From Chloroflexota bacterium (GTDB lineage: Bacteria > Chloroflexota > Anaerolineae > Aggregatilineales > UBA3940), in NCBI GenBank assembly GCA_010092775.1, contig JAADYZ010000206.1:1-7400 (forward strand): a DNA stretch of 7,400 bases, written 5' to 3'. Both the position numbers and the translations under genes were made by a program. Shown here in pieces: positions 1 through 5,744 of this stretch. The notes under the pieces are model-generated. The model saw only the letters and a list, made by a program, of their open reading frames with translations. It was not told the origin of the DNA and ran no database searches. Position 1 is the stretch's first letter, and every line of letters begins with the position of its first letter.

Positions 1-399
1 CCTGAACTCTATTTTACGGATCAAACGCCTAACCTGGTCGATGCGATTGACCTTCAAATCGACACCAACGGCAATCTCTTTGTGTTGCACAGCAGCGGCA
101 GGGTCAGCAAATACTTCTTGGGCCGTGAGGATGTCTTTGCCTTCGAGGGTCTACCTCAACCACTGATTCGCCCGACCTCCTTCTATTTCAACCTCAGTCC
201 CTTTGACCGTGTTTTCTTCATCGCCGACCCCGATGGGGAGCGCCTCTACACCACCTCGCCGACGGGTACCTTTATCCGAAATTATAAGGACAGCAACAAC
301 GTAGTATTCGCTACGCTGTCTGGCGTGACCAATACCGACCAACCCGCGCAAGTTTATCTCACGGCGGGCAATCGTCTGTACACGTTCTCGCGTCCCTGA
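1..399 (+). CDS. C-terminal part of a beta-propeller-like protein (partial at window edge)
   Basis: The frame is open from base 1 to the TGA at 397-399, giving the last 132 residues of a protein that starts outside the window. The GTG at 82 is an internal codon and not the start, because the frame continues upstream without a stop. The visible sequence consists of repeated short beta-strand units with a turn between them: 'GNLFVLHSSGRVSKY', 'VFFIADPDGERLYTTSPTG' and 'VYLTAGNRLYTFSRP'. This pattern is typical of NHL or WD-like propeller blades, and this part would be the final two or three blades. No catalytic motif is visible, so a function cannot be given; propellers usually serve in binding or scaffolding. 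It ends 60 bp before the LCP gene on the same strand. The fold is an inference from the strand pattern alone. Confidence 0.6.
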   Translation, partial: PELYFTDQTPNLVDAIDLQIDTNGNLFVLHSSGRVSKYFLGREDVFAFEGLPQPLIRPTSFYFNLSPFDRVFFIADPDGERLYTTSPTGTFIRNYKDSNNVVFATLSGVTNTDQPAQVYLTAGNRLYTFSRP

Positions 400-410
400 T
401 TCCAGAACGC

Positions 411-416
411 TATAAT
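411..416 (+). promoter_or_regulatory. Possible -10 box (TATAAT) before the LCP gene
   Basis: A perfect TATAAT lies between the stop of the upstream gene and the LCP start, about 44-49 bp before the ATG at 460. No convincing -35 hexamer is present at 16-18 bp; the nearest T-rich match (TTCTCG, 385-390) would need a 20-bp spacer. It may be a separate promoter for the LCP gene, but this rests on one hexamer. Confidence 0.35.
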
Positions 417-459
417 CGCCCGGCAGAGTTCAATACGCCTGTGGAACCGATTGAGTTGT

Positions 460-1875
460 ATGCAGCAGCAGCCCCCCTCCCGCCATGTCCGTGCCCGTCG
501 ATCGCGCCTGGTCTTGCCAGATTGGGCGGTCTATACGGGTTTAGCTGTCTTCGTCGTGATTGTATTGGTCACGGGCTACCTGACCTTCAATGGGGTGCGC
601 AACTTCGTCGCTAGTGGCGAGTTCGAGTGGGCCAATTCCGAGCCAGCCCTGCCTTCTGGTGAACAAGCTGCTATCGCTACGCAGACCGCTTCCGCAGGTT
701 CAGGCAGTGATCCAGGTGTGCCGATTGGCAACCGAGAGCGTGTCACAGTGCTGGTCATGGGTATCGATGAGCGCGCCTCTGAAGATGGCCCCTGGCGCAC
801 CGATACGATGGTGCTAATGACCATCGACCCGATTGCTAACACCGCCGGAATTCTCTCCATCCCGCGTGACCTGTGGGTCGAGATTCCCGATTACGACGGC
901 CTGCACGATCGCATCAACACTGCGTACTTCCGAGGAGACGCTGATCGCTATCCGGGTGGCGGCCCTGCCCTGGCGATGCGGACCGTTCAGCAGCGTTTTG
1001 GTGTGCCGGTCGATTTCTACATGACGGTCAACTTCGACGCGTTTGTCCAAACCGTAGACACCATCGGCTGCATCCCGATTGATGTGCCGCAGACCATTGA
1101 TGATCCCTTCTATCCTGCTTATGATGGCGCTGGCTATGATCCCTTTTATATTGATGCCGGTGATCATTGTATGAATGGCGAAACCCTGCTGAAGTATCTG
1201 CGCACCCGCGCCACCTTCGGCAGCGACTTCGACCGCCTGAGTCGACTCCAGCAGATTCTCTACGCGATCCGCGACGAAGTCGCTCGCACAGGGCAGCTCC
1301 CCAATCTGATTACCCAGGCCCCAGTTCTGTACGGTCAGATCGAAGAGGATGTGGACACCAATCTGTCCATCCAGCAGATGATCGATCTGGCGCAGCTCGC
1401 GATTGCTGTGCCAGAGGAGAGCATTTGCACCGGCAGCGTTGGACCTGAATATGTCGATCTGTTGGAATTGGGTGACGGCACCCAGGTTCTGGTGCCCTAC
1501 TGGGAACGCATCCGCGAACTGCGCAACGATATTTTCACAGGCAGTGGGCGCTGCGATCCGAACCAACAAGCGCTGCTGCAAGCGGTCGCCGCCGAGGGTG
1601 CCCAGGTGGGCATCCAGAACGGCACCCAACGCGAAGGCCTGGCCTCCGAAACGAGTGACCAACTGATCGGCGCGGGCATTAACGTGGTTTCAGTCGAGAA
1701 CGCCGACCGCTTTGATTATGATAGCACGATCATCTACAACTATACTGGCCAGGACAACACTGCTCGCTATATTGCTAGCCTGCTCAATCTGGATGAGTCG
1801 GCCATTGTGCCCACCGAATCAACCTCTGCCGACTTGGATATTCAGATCGTTCTCGGCGAAGACTACCGCCCTTAG
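460..1875 (+). CDS. LytR-CpsA-Psr (LCP) family protein with LytR_C tail
   Basis: LCP proteins are membrane-anchored phosphotransferases that attach polyprenyl-phosphate-linked glycopolymers to the cell wall or related surface acceptors. Counting from ATG 460 (471 aa), a basic N-terminus is followed by one membrane segment at about 23-41 and a linker to about 92. The LCP domain covers about 95-275. It contains 'LVMGIDER', the paired 'RTDTMVL' (R113, D115) and 'LSIPRDLW' (R136), and the 'LKYLRTRATF' to 'DRLSRLQQ' block with the conserved Arg/Asp residues that bind pyrophosphate lipid head groups. A LytR_C-like domain follows at about 370-468 ('VGIQNGTQREGLA', 'IIYNYTG'). Four cysteines (204, 237, 323, 365) lie in the extracytoplasmic part and could form disulphides. 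The start is uncertain: an in-frame TTG at 451 adds three residues, and neither start has a strong Shine-Dalgarno. The exact polymer transferred cannot be told from sequence. Confidence 0.93.
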   Translation: MQQQPPSRHVRARRSRLVLPDWAVYTGLAVFVVIVLVTGYLTFNGVRNFVASGEFEWANSEPALPSGEQAAIATQTASAGSGSDPGVPIGNRERVTVLVMGIDERASEDGPWRTDTMVLMTIDPIANTAGILSIPRDLWVEIPDYDGLHDRINTAYFRGDADRYPGGGPALAMRTVQQRFGVPVDFYMTVNFDAFVQTVDTIGCIPIDVPQTIDDPFYPAYDGAGYDPFYIDAGDHCMNGETLLKYLRTRATFGSDFDRLSRLQQILYAIRDEVARTGQLPNLITQAPVLYGQIEEDVDTNLSIQQMIDLAQLAIAVPEESICTGSVGPEYVDLLELGDGTQVLVPYWERIRELRNDIFTGSGRCDPNQQALLQAVAAEGAQVGIQNGTQREGLASETSDQLIGAGINVVSVENADRFDYDSTIIYNYTGQDNTARYIASLLNLDESAIVPTESTSADLDIQIVLGEDYRP

Positions 1876-1933
1876 TATGATATACTGGTGGATGCTCATT
1901 TGAATAGTATTCCATCGTAGAGGAGAAGTCCCC

Positions 1934-2143
1934 ATGGCAACCGAACCCAAGAAGCTCTACCGTAGCAAGACAGACCGCATCTTAGGCGGCGTTTGTGGCG
2001 GGCTGGCCGCTTACTTCGATATCGATCCAATGGTGGTCCGTCTGGCTTTCGTCGTGTTAGGTCTGGTCGGTGGCGGTTCAGTTCTGATCTATCTCATCAT
2101 GTGGCTGATCGTACCGGAAGCCCCAGAGGGTGCCGCAGTCTAG
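1934..2143 (+). CDS. PspC domain protein, copy 1
   Basis: This 69-residue protein is almost nothing but a PspC domain (PF04024). A basic N-terminus 'KKLYRSKTDRILGGVCGGLAAYF' precedes 'DIDPMVVRLAF' and a single membrane segment at about 36-60 ending in 'MWLIVPE'. The family is named after the phage-shock protein PspC, a small inner-membrane protein that senses or responds to envelope stress; stand-alone mini-versions are common and their individual roles mostly unknown. AGGAGAAG at 1921-1928 sits a proper distance before the ATG. It lies 58 bp after the LCP stop. That gap contains TATGAT (1876) and TATACT (1881) hexamers that could be -10 boxes, but no good -35. It is the first of three consecutive PspC genes and probably shares their transcript. 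Confidence 0.9.
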   Translation: MATEPKKLYRSKTDRILGGVCGGLAAYFDIDPMVVRLAFVVLGLVGGGSVLIYLIMWLIVPEAPEGAAV

Positions 2144-2246
2144 GGCTGTTGACTGCTGAAACTTTCTCCTGTCAGGCGCGTAATGTGTAGTGAGAGCGGC
2201 CAGACCGATCAGTGCCGCACAACCTGAGCCTGATAGGAGAATTGCT

Positions 2247-2468
2247 ATGTCTGAACAACCAAAACGACTGTATCGCAACCGTAGCGACAAGGTCATTGGC
2301 GGAGTCTGTGGGGGCCTGGGCACCTACTTCAACCTCGATCCGACCCTCGTCCGGGTGGTCTTTGTCTTGTTTACCCTGGCCGGTGGCAGCGGCATCTTGC
2401 TCTACATCATTCTGTGGATCATCATGACCGAAGAACCTGAGGGTCAGCAATCCTCGCCGCAAGTCTGA
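2247..2468 (+). CDS. PspC domain protein, copy 2
   Basis: This 73-residue single-domain PspC protein aligns without gaps to copy 1 over its first 66 residues, with about half of them identical by my count. The shared core is 'GGVCGGL', 'DPTLVR' and the closing 'EEPEG'. One membrane segment is expected at about 36-60. I chose the ATG at 2247 because AGGAGA (2235-2240) lies six bases before it and because the protein then starts exactly like its neighbours ('MSEQPKRLYR'). A longer reading from GTG 2190 would add 19 residues with no family similarity. It follows copy 1 after 103 bp and is 25 bp ahead of copy 3. The close similarity to copy 1 suggests tandem duplication followed by divergence. 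Its specific job is unknown; an envelope-stress role is inferred from the family. Confidence 0.9.
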   Translation: MSEQPKRLYRNRSDKVIGGVCGGLGTYFNLDPTLVRVVFVLFTLAGGSGILLYIILWIIMTEEPEGQQSSPQV

Positions 2469-2493
2469 GGACGTTTTGAAAACAGGGACCGAT

Positions 2494-2913
2494 ATGGCTG
2501 AAAACAGACGACTCGTCCGTTCGACCCGTGATCGTGTCCTGGGTGGCGTTAGTGCCGGGTTGGCGCGCTATCTGGGCGTCGACCCGGTCTTGATCCGACT
2601 GGGTTTCGTCATCTTGATGCTGATCAATGGACTCGGACTGCTGATCTATACCGTGATGTGGTTGATTATCCCACCTGAAGACCAGCCTGACCTGCCAGGT
2701 GAAGAGGCCATCCGCGTTAATTTTGAGGACATGCGCCAGTCTGCGGGCCGGCTCATTGAGCAAGTTCCTGCTTTGCCGGTGCTTGGTGTGGTGTTAATCA
2801 GCATTGGTGCGCTCTTTTTGCTTGCAGAATTCGTACCAACCATTAACATCCGTATGGTATGGCCTGCTGTATTGATCTTGATTGGAGCGCTGCTGCTGTT
2901 TCGACGTCGCTAG
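2494..2913 (+). CDS. PspC domain protein, copy 3, with LiaF-like C-terminal membrane region
   Basis: This 139-residue protein has a PspC domain at 1-62 ('RSTRDRVLGGVSAGLARYLGVDP', then a membrane helix at about 37-59). A polar linker at 63-92 includes 'FEDMRQSAGRL'. Two further hydrophobic segments lie at about 95-112 and 121-136 and end in 'FRRR'. The last part, 'VLGVVLISIGALFLL' then 'VWPAVLILIGALLLF', resembles the LiaI/LiaF-like transmembrane domain (formerly DUF5668) of cell-envelope stress proteins. The 'GGVCGGL' motif of copies 1 and 2 is changed to 'GGVSAGL', losing the cysteine. The start is the ATG at 2494, with AGGGA at 2484-2488; an in-frame TTG at 2476 would add six residues that do not match the family. 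It is followed 30 bp later by the pyrophosphatase gene. The PspC call is firm; the stress role is inferred from the family. Confidence 0.9.
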   Translation: MAENRRLVRSTRDRVLGGVSAGLARYLGVDPVLIRLGFVILMLINGLGLLIYTVMWLIIPPEDQPDLPGEEAIRVNFEDMRQSAGRLIEQVPALPVLGVVLISIGALFLLAEFVPTINIRMVWPAVLILIGALLLFRRR

Positions 2914-2943
2914 TGCCTCCAACTTACGTAGCGAGGAACTAGT

Positions 2944-3489
2944 ATGGAAAATCTATGGCGTGATCTGCCAGCGTCGCCAGACGGCGAGGACTCATTTGAG
3001 ATTGTAAACGTCATCGTGGAGATTACACGGGGCAGCCGTAACAAATTTGAATACGACAAGGAATGGGGCACGATCAAATTGGATCGTGTCTTGTATTCAT
3101 CGATCGTCTATCCCGGTGACTACGGCCTGATTCCGCATACCCATTATGATGACGGTGACCCACTCGACATCCTGGTGATGGTGAATGTCCCCACCTTCGC
3201 TGGCTGTGTGATCGAAGCTCGCCCGGTTGGCGTCTTCCACATGCTAGACAAGGGCGAGCCGGATGACAAAATCCTGGCTGTCCCCAACAGCGACCCCCTC
3301 TACGGCGACATCCACAAGCTGGCCGATGTCCCCAGCCACTTTCTGCGGGAAGTCGAGCACTTCTTCTCCGTCTACAAAGACCTTGAGGGTGCACGCGTTG
3401 AGCCTCGCGGCTGGGATGACGTGGAAGTGGCCTACCAACGCATCGATTACGCAGTCAAACTCTATTATGAGAAGTTCGGCAAGATCTAG
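2944..3489 (+). CDS. ppa: Inorganic pyrophosphatase, family I
   Basis: This cytoplasmic enzyme hydrolyses pyrophosphate to two phosphates and so drives nucleotide, nucleic-acid and activated-sugar synthesis forward. At 181 residues it has the usual length of the bacterial soluble family I enzyme. The signature 'DGDPLDI' is present at 70-76 (D70, D72, D75 as metal ligands). The other active-site positions known from the E. coli enzyme are in place: E26, K34 and E36 ('EITRGSRNKFEYD'), R48, Y60 ('YPGDYG'), D102, D107 and K109, and Y144-K145 in 'VYKDLEG'. GAGGAA at 2933-2938 is five bases before the ATG. It is the last gene of the same-strand run, 30 bp after the third PspC gene and probably cotranscribed. 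Nothing is missing, so it should be active. Confidence 0.97.
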   Translation: MENLWRDLPASPDGEDSFEIVNVIVEITRGSRNKFEYDKEWGTIKLDRVLYSSIVYPGDYGLIPHTHYDDGDPLDILVMVNVPTFAGCVIEARPVGVFHMLDKGEPDDKILAVPNSDPLYGDIHKLADVPSHFLREVEHFFSVYKDLEGARVEPRGWDDVEVAYQRIDYAVKLYYEKFGKI

Positions 3490-3578
3490 GCTCTGCGAGG
3501 CCCCACGAGCCTGACCCGTGCGAGATTGCTCCTCGTGTCACAGTTTTCGGTTTAGCTCGGTATGGCCTTCACAAAGCC
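3490..3578. other. Intergenic region after ppa; weak terminator candidate only
   Basis: This stretch lies between the pyrophosphatase stop and the next promoter. Two imperfect hairpins can be drawn: AGGCTC/GAGCCT (3488-3493 with 3507-3512) and CACGAG/CTCGTG (3504-3509 with 3532-3537). The second is followed within a few bases by TTTT (3543-3546). It has a 22-base loop and a weak U-tract, so it could be a poor intrinsic terminator but is not convincing. I see no gene here. Confidence 0.3.
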
Positions 3579-3606
3579 TTGACTTTAGGCGCAAATGCCC
3601 TATAAT
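3579..3606 (+). promoter_or_regulatory. Sigma-70-type promoter of the HTH gene
   Basis: TTGACT (3579-3584) and a perfect TATAAT (3601-3606) are separated by 16 bp, which is close to the bacterial housekeeping consensus. The predicted transcription start, around 3612-3614, falls inside the palindrome at 3609-3625. The transcript would carry a leader of about 40 bases before the GTG of the excisionase-like gene. It is the best conventional promoter in the window. Confidence 0.8.
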
Positions 3607-3608
3607 AA

Positions 3609-3625
3609 TGTTGTATCATACAACA
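3609..3625. promoter_or_regulatory. Perfect 17-bp palindrome, probable repressor operator
   Basis: TGTTGTATCATACAACA has perfect 8-bp arms around a single central base. It begins three bases after the -10 box and covers the predicted transcription start, a position where bound protein would block transcription. The TTGTAT/ATACAA half-sites resemble those of GntR-type and similar dimeric repressors. The neighbouring HTH protein is a candidate for autoregulation, but excisionase-type HTH domains do not usually need a palindrome, so another regulator is equally possible. Confidence 0.65.
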
Positions 3626-3653
3626 AATTTCTAGTTACTTTAAGGACCCTCCA

Positions 3654-3866
3654 GTGAGCGAAGATAACGGATTTGAGAACTATGTGACAGTTGCTGACGC
3701 CGCCAAGCGACTGAACATTCACCCCGAATCCGTGCGCCGCCTGATCCGCGCCGGAAAGCTCCCCGCACGAAAGTTCGCCAACACCTGGCTGGTTGACCGG
3801 GGCACCCTAGAACAGTTTGCTTCGAACTACGACCCACGCCCCGGTCGAAAAGCGACTTTACTCTAG
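3654..3866 (+). CDS. Excisionase-family (HTH_17) helix-turn-helix DNA-binding protein
   Basis: This 70-residue protein consists of one winged helix-turn-helix of the MerR-like/excisionase type: 'YVTVADAAKRLNIHPESVRRLIRAGKLPA' (10-38, the two HTH helices), then 'FANTWLVDRGTLEQF' (41-55), the usual strand plus short helix that closes the domain. A basic tail 'RPGRK' follows. Such proteins bind DNA, either as phage or transposon excisionases or, more often when alone on a chromosome, as small regulators. No integrase lies nearby, so the regulatory role is preferred. The start is GTG at 3654, supported by AAGGA at 3642-3646 with seven bases of spacing. It is preceded by a strong promoter with a palindromic operator, so expression is likely controlled, perhaps by the protein itself. 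It converges on the next gene, with 22 bp between the stops. Confidence 0.88.
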   Translation: MSEDNGFENYVTVADAAKRLNIHPESVRRLIRAGKLPARKFANTWLVDRGTLEQFASNYDPRPGRKATLL

Positions 3867-3888
3867 GGGAATCTGTCGGCGGGCATCT

Positions 3889-4752
3889 CTAGCGAGCATC
3901 TATCGGCATCGACGACTCGTTCAGGCTTTCTCCAAAACGCTCGAAGCGTTCGGCCACGTCCACGTTGATCGCGACTTGTTCGAGCTGCCAAGCTGCCCAA
4001 GGCGGATCGTCGTTCCACTGAGTTTCAGACAGCATTGGGAGCTTCTGTCCCTCAATCTCTCCCCATTCCAGCACGCGGTTGCGCCACTGCTGGCGTTGCG
4101 GATTGTCTGCTTCTTGATAGCGCAGCGCCTCGATCTCATGCAAGAGTCCTGTTTCAGGATCAAAGCGGACGGTGAAGGCTTCTTCCTCGTCTAGCTCTGG
4201 GATGATGAGGCGGGCTGTGTGCTCATCCACCCCCTCCCACCTGATGCGCTCATCACTCAGCACGATGGCAGGTACCCAGGCCAGAACCTCCGCCCAGTAG
4301 CCTTGCAGGGCCGCCCGATTGATGCGCGGTTGATCTTCCGCCGTCCCCAAAAACGATAGGTCGAGGCGGGTCGTGCCATCTCGCAGCATCTCATGGATTT
4401 GCAGAAAGGGCAGCGAGAACCAGGTCACCTGAATGTGATGGTAATGAGCGATCTGTTCGGCGTCATAGCTGAAACGAAAGCGGGTTGGCAGATAAACACC
4501 TGTTGGGGCAAGCCTTGCGCGCCCCTGAACAACCGCACTCTTGACCTCTGGCAGGCCGTTTGGGAAAAGCAAGGCCGCGTGGCGTAGAAGGGGGGCTGGT
4601 AAACCATCTGGGATAGGGCGATGAGGGCGATTGTCGGTGGTGCTGAGGTCTTCGAAGGAACGCGCTTTGACCTGGAAGCCCAGCCAACCCAATCCAACTA
4701 AGGACAATAGACCCGCGATTAGCCCAACCAGAATGCGGACTGCGGTACGCAT
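3889..4752 (-). CDS. DUF6544-like (former DUF6920) membrane-anchored protein
   Basis: This 287-residue protein has a basic N-terminus, a hydrophobic segment at about 5-27 (membrane anchor or uncleaved signal) and an exported domain. The pattern 'VVQGRARLAPTGVYLPTRFRFSYD' (74-97), 'LQIHEMLRDGTTRLDLSFLG' (117-136), 'ALQGYWAEVLAWVPAIVLSDERIRWEGVD' (148-176), 'FTVRFDPETGLLHEIEALRY' (193-212) and 'LPMLSETQW' (238-246) fits the DUF6544 family, whose function is unknown. The beta-rich layout recalls LolA-like lipid-binding folds, which is only an inference. I chose the ATG at 4752 because AAGGAG (complement of 4762-4767) lies nine bases ahead; the ATG at 4761 directly abuts that site and is too close. 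The gene is divergent from the MerR regulator and has its own good promoter near the MerR operator, so it may belong to that regulon. Confidence 0.8.
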   Translation of the reverse strand: MRTAVRILVGLIAGLLSLVGLGWLGFQVKARSFEDLSTTDNRPHRPIPDGLPAPLLRHAALLFPNGLPEVKSAVVQGRARLAPTGVYLPTRFRFSYDAEQIAHYHHIQVTWFSLPFLQIHEMLRDGTTRLDLSFLGTAEDQPRINRAALQGYWAEVLAWVPAIVLSDERIRWEGVDEHTARLIIPELDEEEAFTVRFDPETGLLHEIEALRYQEADNPQRQQWRNRVLEWGEIEGQKLPMLSETQWNDDPPWAAWQLEQVAINVDVAERFERFGESLNESSMPIDAR

Positions 4753-4800
4753 GAGGTGCATCTCCTTGGTGAAGGTATATGATGCTCAAACTTGTGCCCT

Positions 4801-4829
4801 ATTATCCAATGAGTTTGCAGCGATAACAA
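4801..4829 (-). promoter_or_regulatory. Promoter of the DUF6544-like gene
   Basis: On the minus strand, TTGTTA (complement of 4824-4829) and GATAAT (complement of 4801-4806) are separated by exactly 17 bp. They match 4 of 6 and 5 of 6 consensus positions. Transcription would begin near 4794, about 40 bases before the ATG at 4752. Its -35 lies only 13 bp from the -35 of the divergent MerR promoter. Confidence 0.6.
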
Positions 4830-4842
4830 TGGAATTCCCCGC

Positions 4843-4873
4843 TTGACTCTCCCGTCGCTGGAGACCCTATGAT
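4843..4873 (+). promoter_or_regulatory. MerR-type promoter with 19-bp spacer and internal dyad operator
   Basis: TTGACT (4843-4848) and TATGAT (4868-4873) are separated by 19 bp, too long for ordinary recognition and the classical spacing of MerR-activated promoters. Within it lies the dyad TCTCC (4848-4852) / GGAGA (4860-4864). The layout is very like the CueR/copA type, where bound MerR-family dimer untwists the spacer to align both hexamers. Because the gene that follows encodes a MerR-family protein, self-regulated transcription of the MerR-hydrolase pair is the natural reading. Transcription would start near 4880. Confidence 0.8.
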
Positions 4874-4913
4874 AAGGCTAGAACCGATCCTGTCATCACG
4901 AACGGACCTGCGC

Positions 4914-5732
4914 ATGTTCAAAATCGGTGAGTTCTCACAGCTCAGTAAAGTGACCGTCAAGACGCTGCGCTATTACGCAGATATTGACCTCCTACCACCA
5001 GCCCACATCGATCTACAGTCGGGCTACCGCTACTACCAGGTTGATCAACTCCCTCGTCTCAATCGCATCCTCGCGCTGCGTGATCTGGGCTTCTCGCTCG
5101 ATCAAATCCGACGCCTGCTCGACGACGACCTATCAGCAGAGCAACTGCGCGGGATGCTGCGGATGCGCCAGGCTCAAATCGCAGAGCAAATCGAAACGGA
5201 GCGTAGTCGGTTGGCGCAAGTTGAAATGCGTTTACGAAGCATAGAACAGGAGGGCACTGTGGCCCAATATGATGTTATTCTGAAACCCGGTGAAGCCGTT
5301 GAAGTGGCTTTCTTACGCCGGATCGTCCCGAGCTACGACCAAATGGGTCCCTTGTTCGGTGAGCTTTTTCAAGAGGTCGCCGCTGCCGGGCTTACTCCGG
5401 CTGGACCACCGATGACCATTTACCACGACAGCGAATACAAACCACAAAATGCCGACGTTGAGGTGGCGGTGCCTGTCAACGGGGCTGCAAACAGCAGCAA
5501 TCCAGCCCTGCTGCGCACACTCGCCGCGAGCGAAGCCCTGGCAAGTTGCATGGTCCAGGGCAGCTACGATCACATTAGCGGTGGTTACGAAGCAATGATG
5601 CATTGGCTGCAAGACAATCCTTATAGCGCCTCTGGCCCACCGCGTGAGATTTATCTGCGTGGCCCGGAGAGCACTGCTAACCCAGACGAATACCTGACGG
5701 AAATCCAGTTTCCAGTTTACAAGCCCGCCTAG
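4914..5732 (+). CDS. MerR family regulator with GyrI-like effector-binding domain (BmrR type)
   Basis: This 272-residue regulator has three parts. The N-terminal MerR winged HTH covers 1-70 ('FKIGEFSQLSKVTVKTLRYYADIDLLPP', 'SGYRYYQVDQLPRLNRILALRDLGFSLDQI'). A dimerising coiled coil covers about 73-113. A GyrI-like/AraC-effector-type domain covers about 118-270 and ends in 'YLTEIQFPVY'. Proteins of this plan (BmrR and relatives) bind bulky hydrophobic or cationic compounds and then activate a promoter with a 19-bp spacer; the Glu in 'TEIQFPV' is where the family usually places an acidic pocket residue. The ATG at 4914 is the start: an in-frame ATG at 4869 lies inside the promoter's -10 box and cannot be translated from it. 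Its Shine-Dalgarno is weak. The hydrolase start is 12 bp after its stop. The ligand is unknown. Confidence 0.92.
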   Translation: MFKIGEFSQLSKVTVKTLRYYADIDLLPPAHIDLQSGYRYYQVDQLPRLNRILALRDLGFSLDQIRRLLDDDLSAEQLRGMLRMRQAQIAEQIETERSRLAQVEMRLRSIEQEGTVAQYDVILKPGEAVEVAFLRRIVPSYDQMGPLFGELFQEVAAAGLTPAGPPMTIYHDSEYKPQNADVEVAVPVNGAANSSNPALLRTLAASEALASCMVQGSYDHISGGYEAMMHWLQDNPYSASGPPREIYLRGPESTANPDEYLTEIQFPVYKPA

Positions 5733-5744
5733 AGGAGCCACCCC

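Noticed and set aside
814..1662. Long minus-strand open frame (282 codons) opposite the LCP gene
   Set aside because: It is fully antisense to a well-supported LCP coding region, shows no recognisable motif and has the look of a codon-bias shadow.
2149..2186. TTGACT (2149-2154) and TAATGT (2181-2186) as a promoter between PspC copies 1 and 2
   Set aside because: The spacer would be 26 bp and no other -10 lies at a usable distance.
2196..2218. GCGGC/GCCGC hairpin between PspC copies 1 and 2
   Set aside because: The stem is only 5 bp with a 13-base loop and no T-tract follows, so it does not support a terminator or riboswitch.
2190..2246. Upstream GTG start for the second PspC protein
   Set aside because: The 19 extra residues have no similarity to the neighbouring copies, while the ATG at 2247 has an excellent Shine-Dalgarno.
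3074..3394. Minus-strand Arg/Gly-rich frame inside ppa
   Set aside because: It is antisense to the pyrophosphatase active-site region; its low-complexity composition is typical of a shadow frame.
3654..3866. Phage or integrative-element excisionase
   Set aside because: The fold fits, but no integrase, attachment site or phage gene is nearby, so a chromosomal regulator is the safer reading.
5313..5741. Minus-strand open frame of 142 codons opposite the MerR gene
   Set aside because: It overlaps the clear GyrI-like domain coding region, has no family features and no ribosome binding site.
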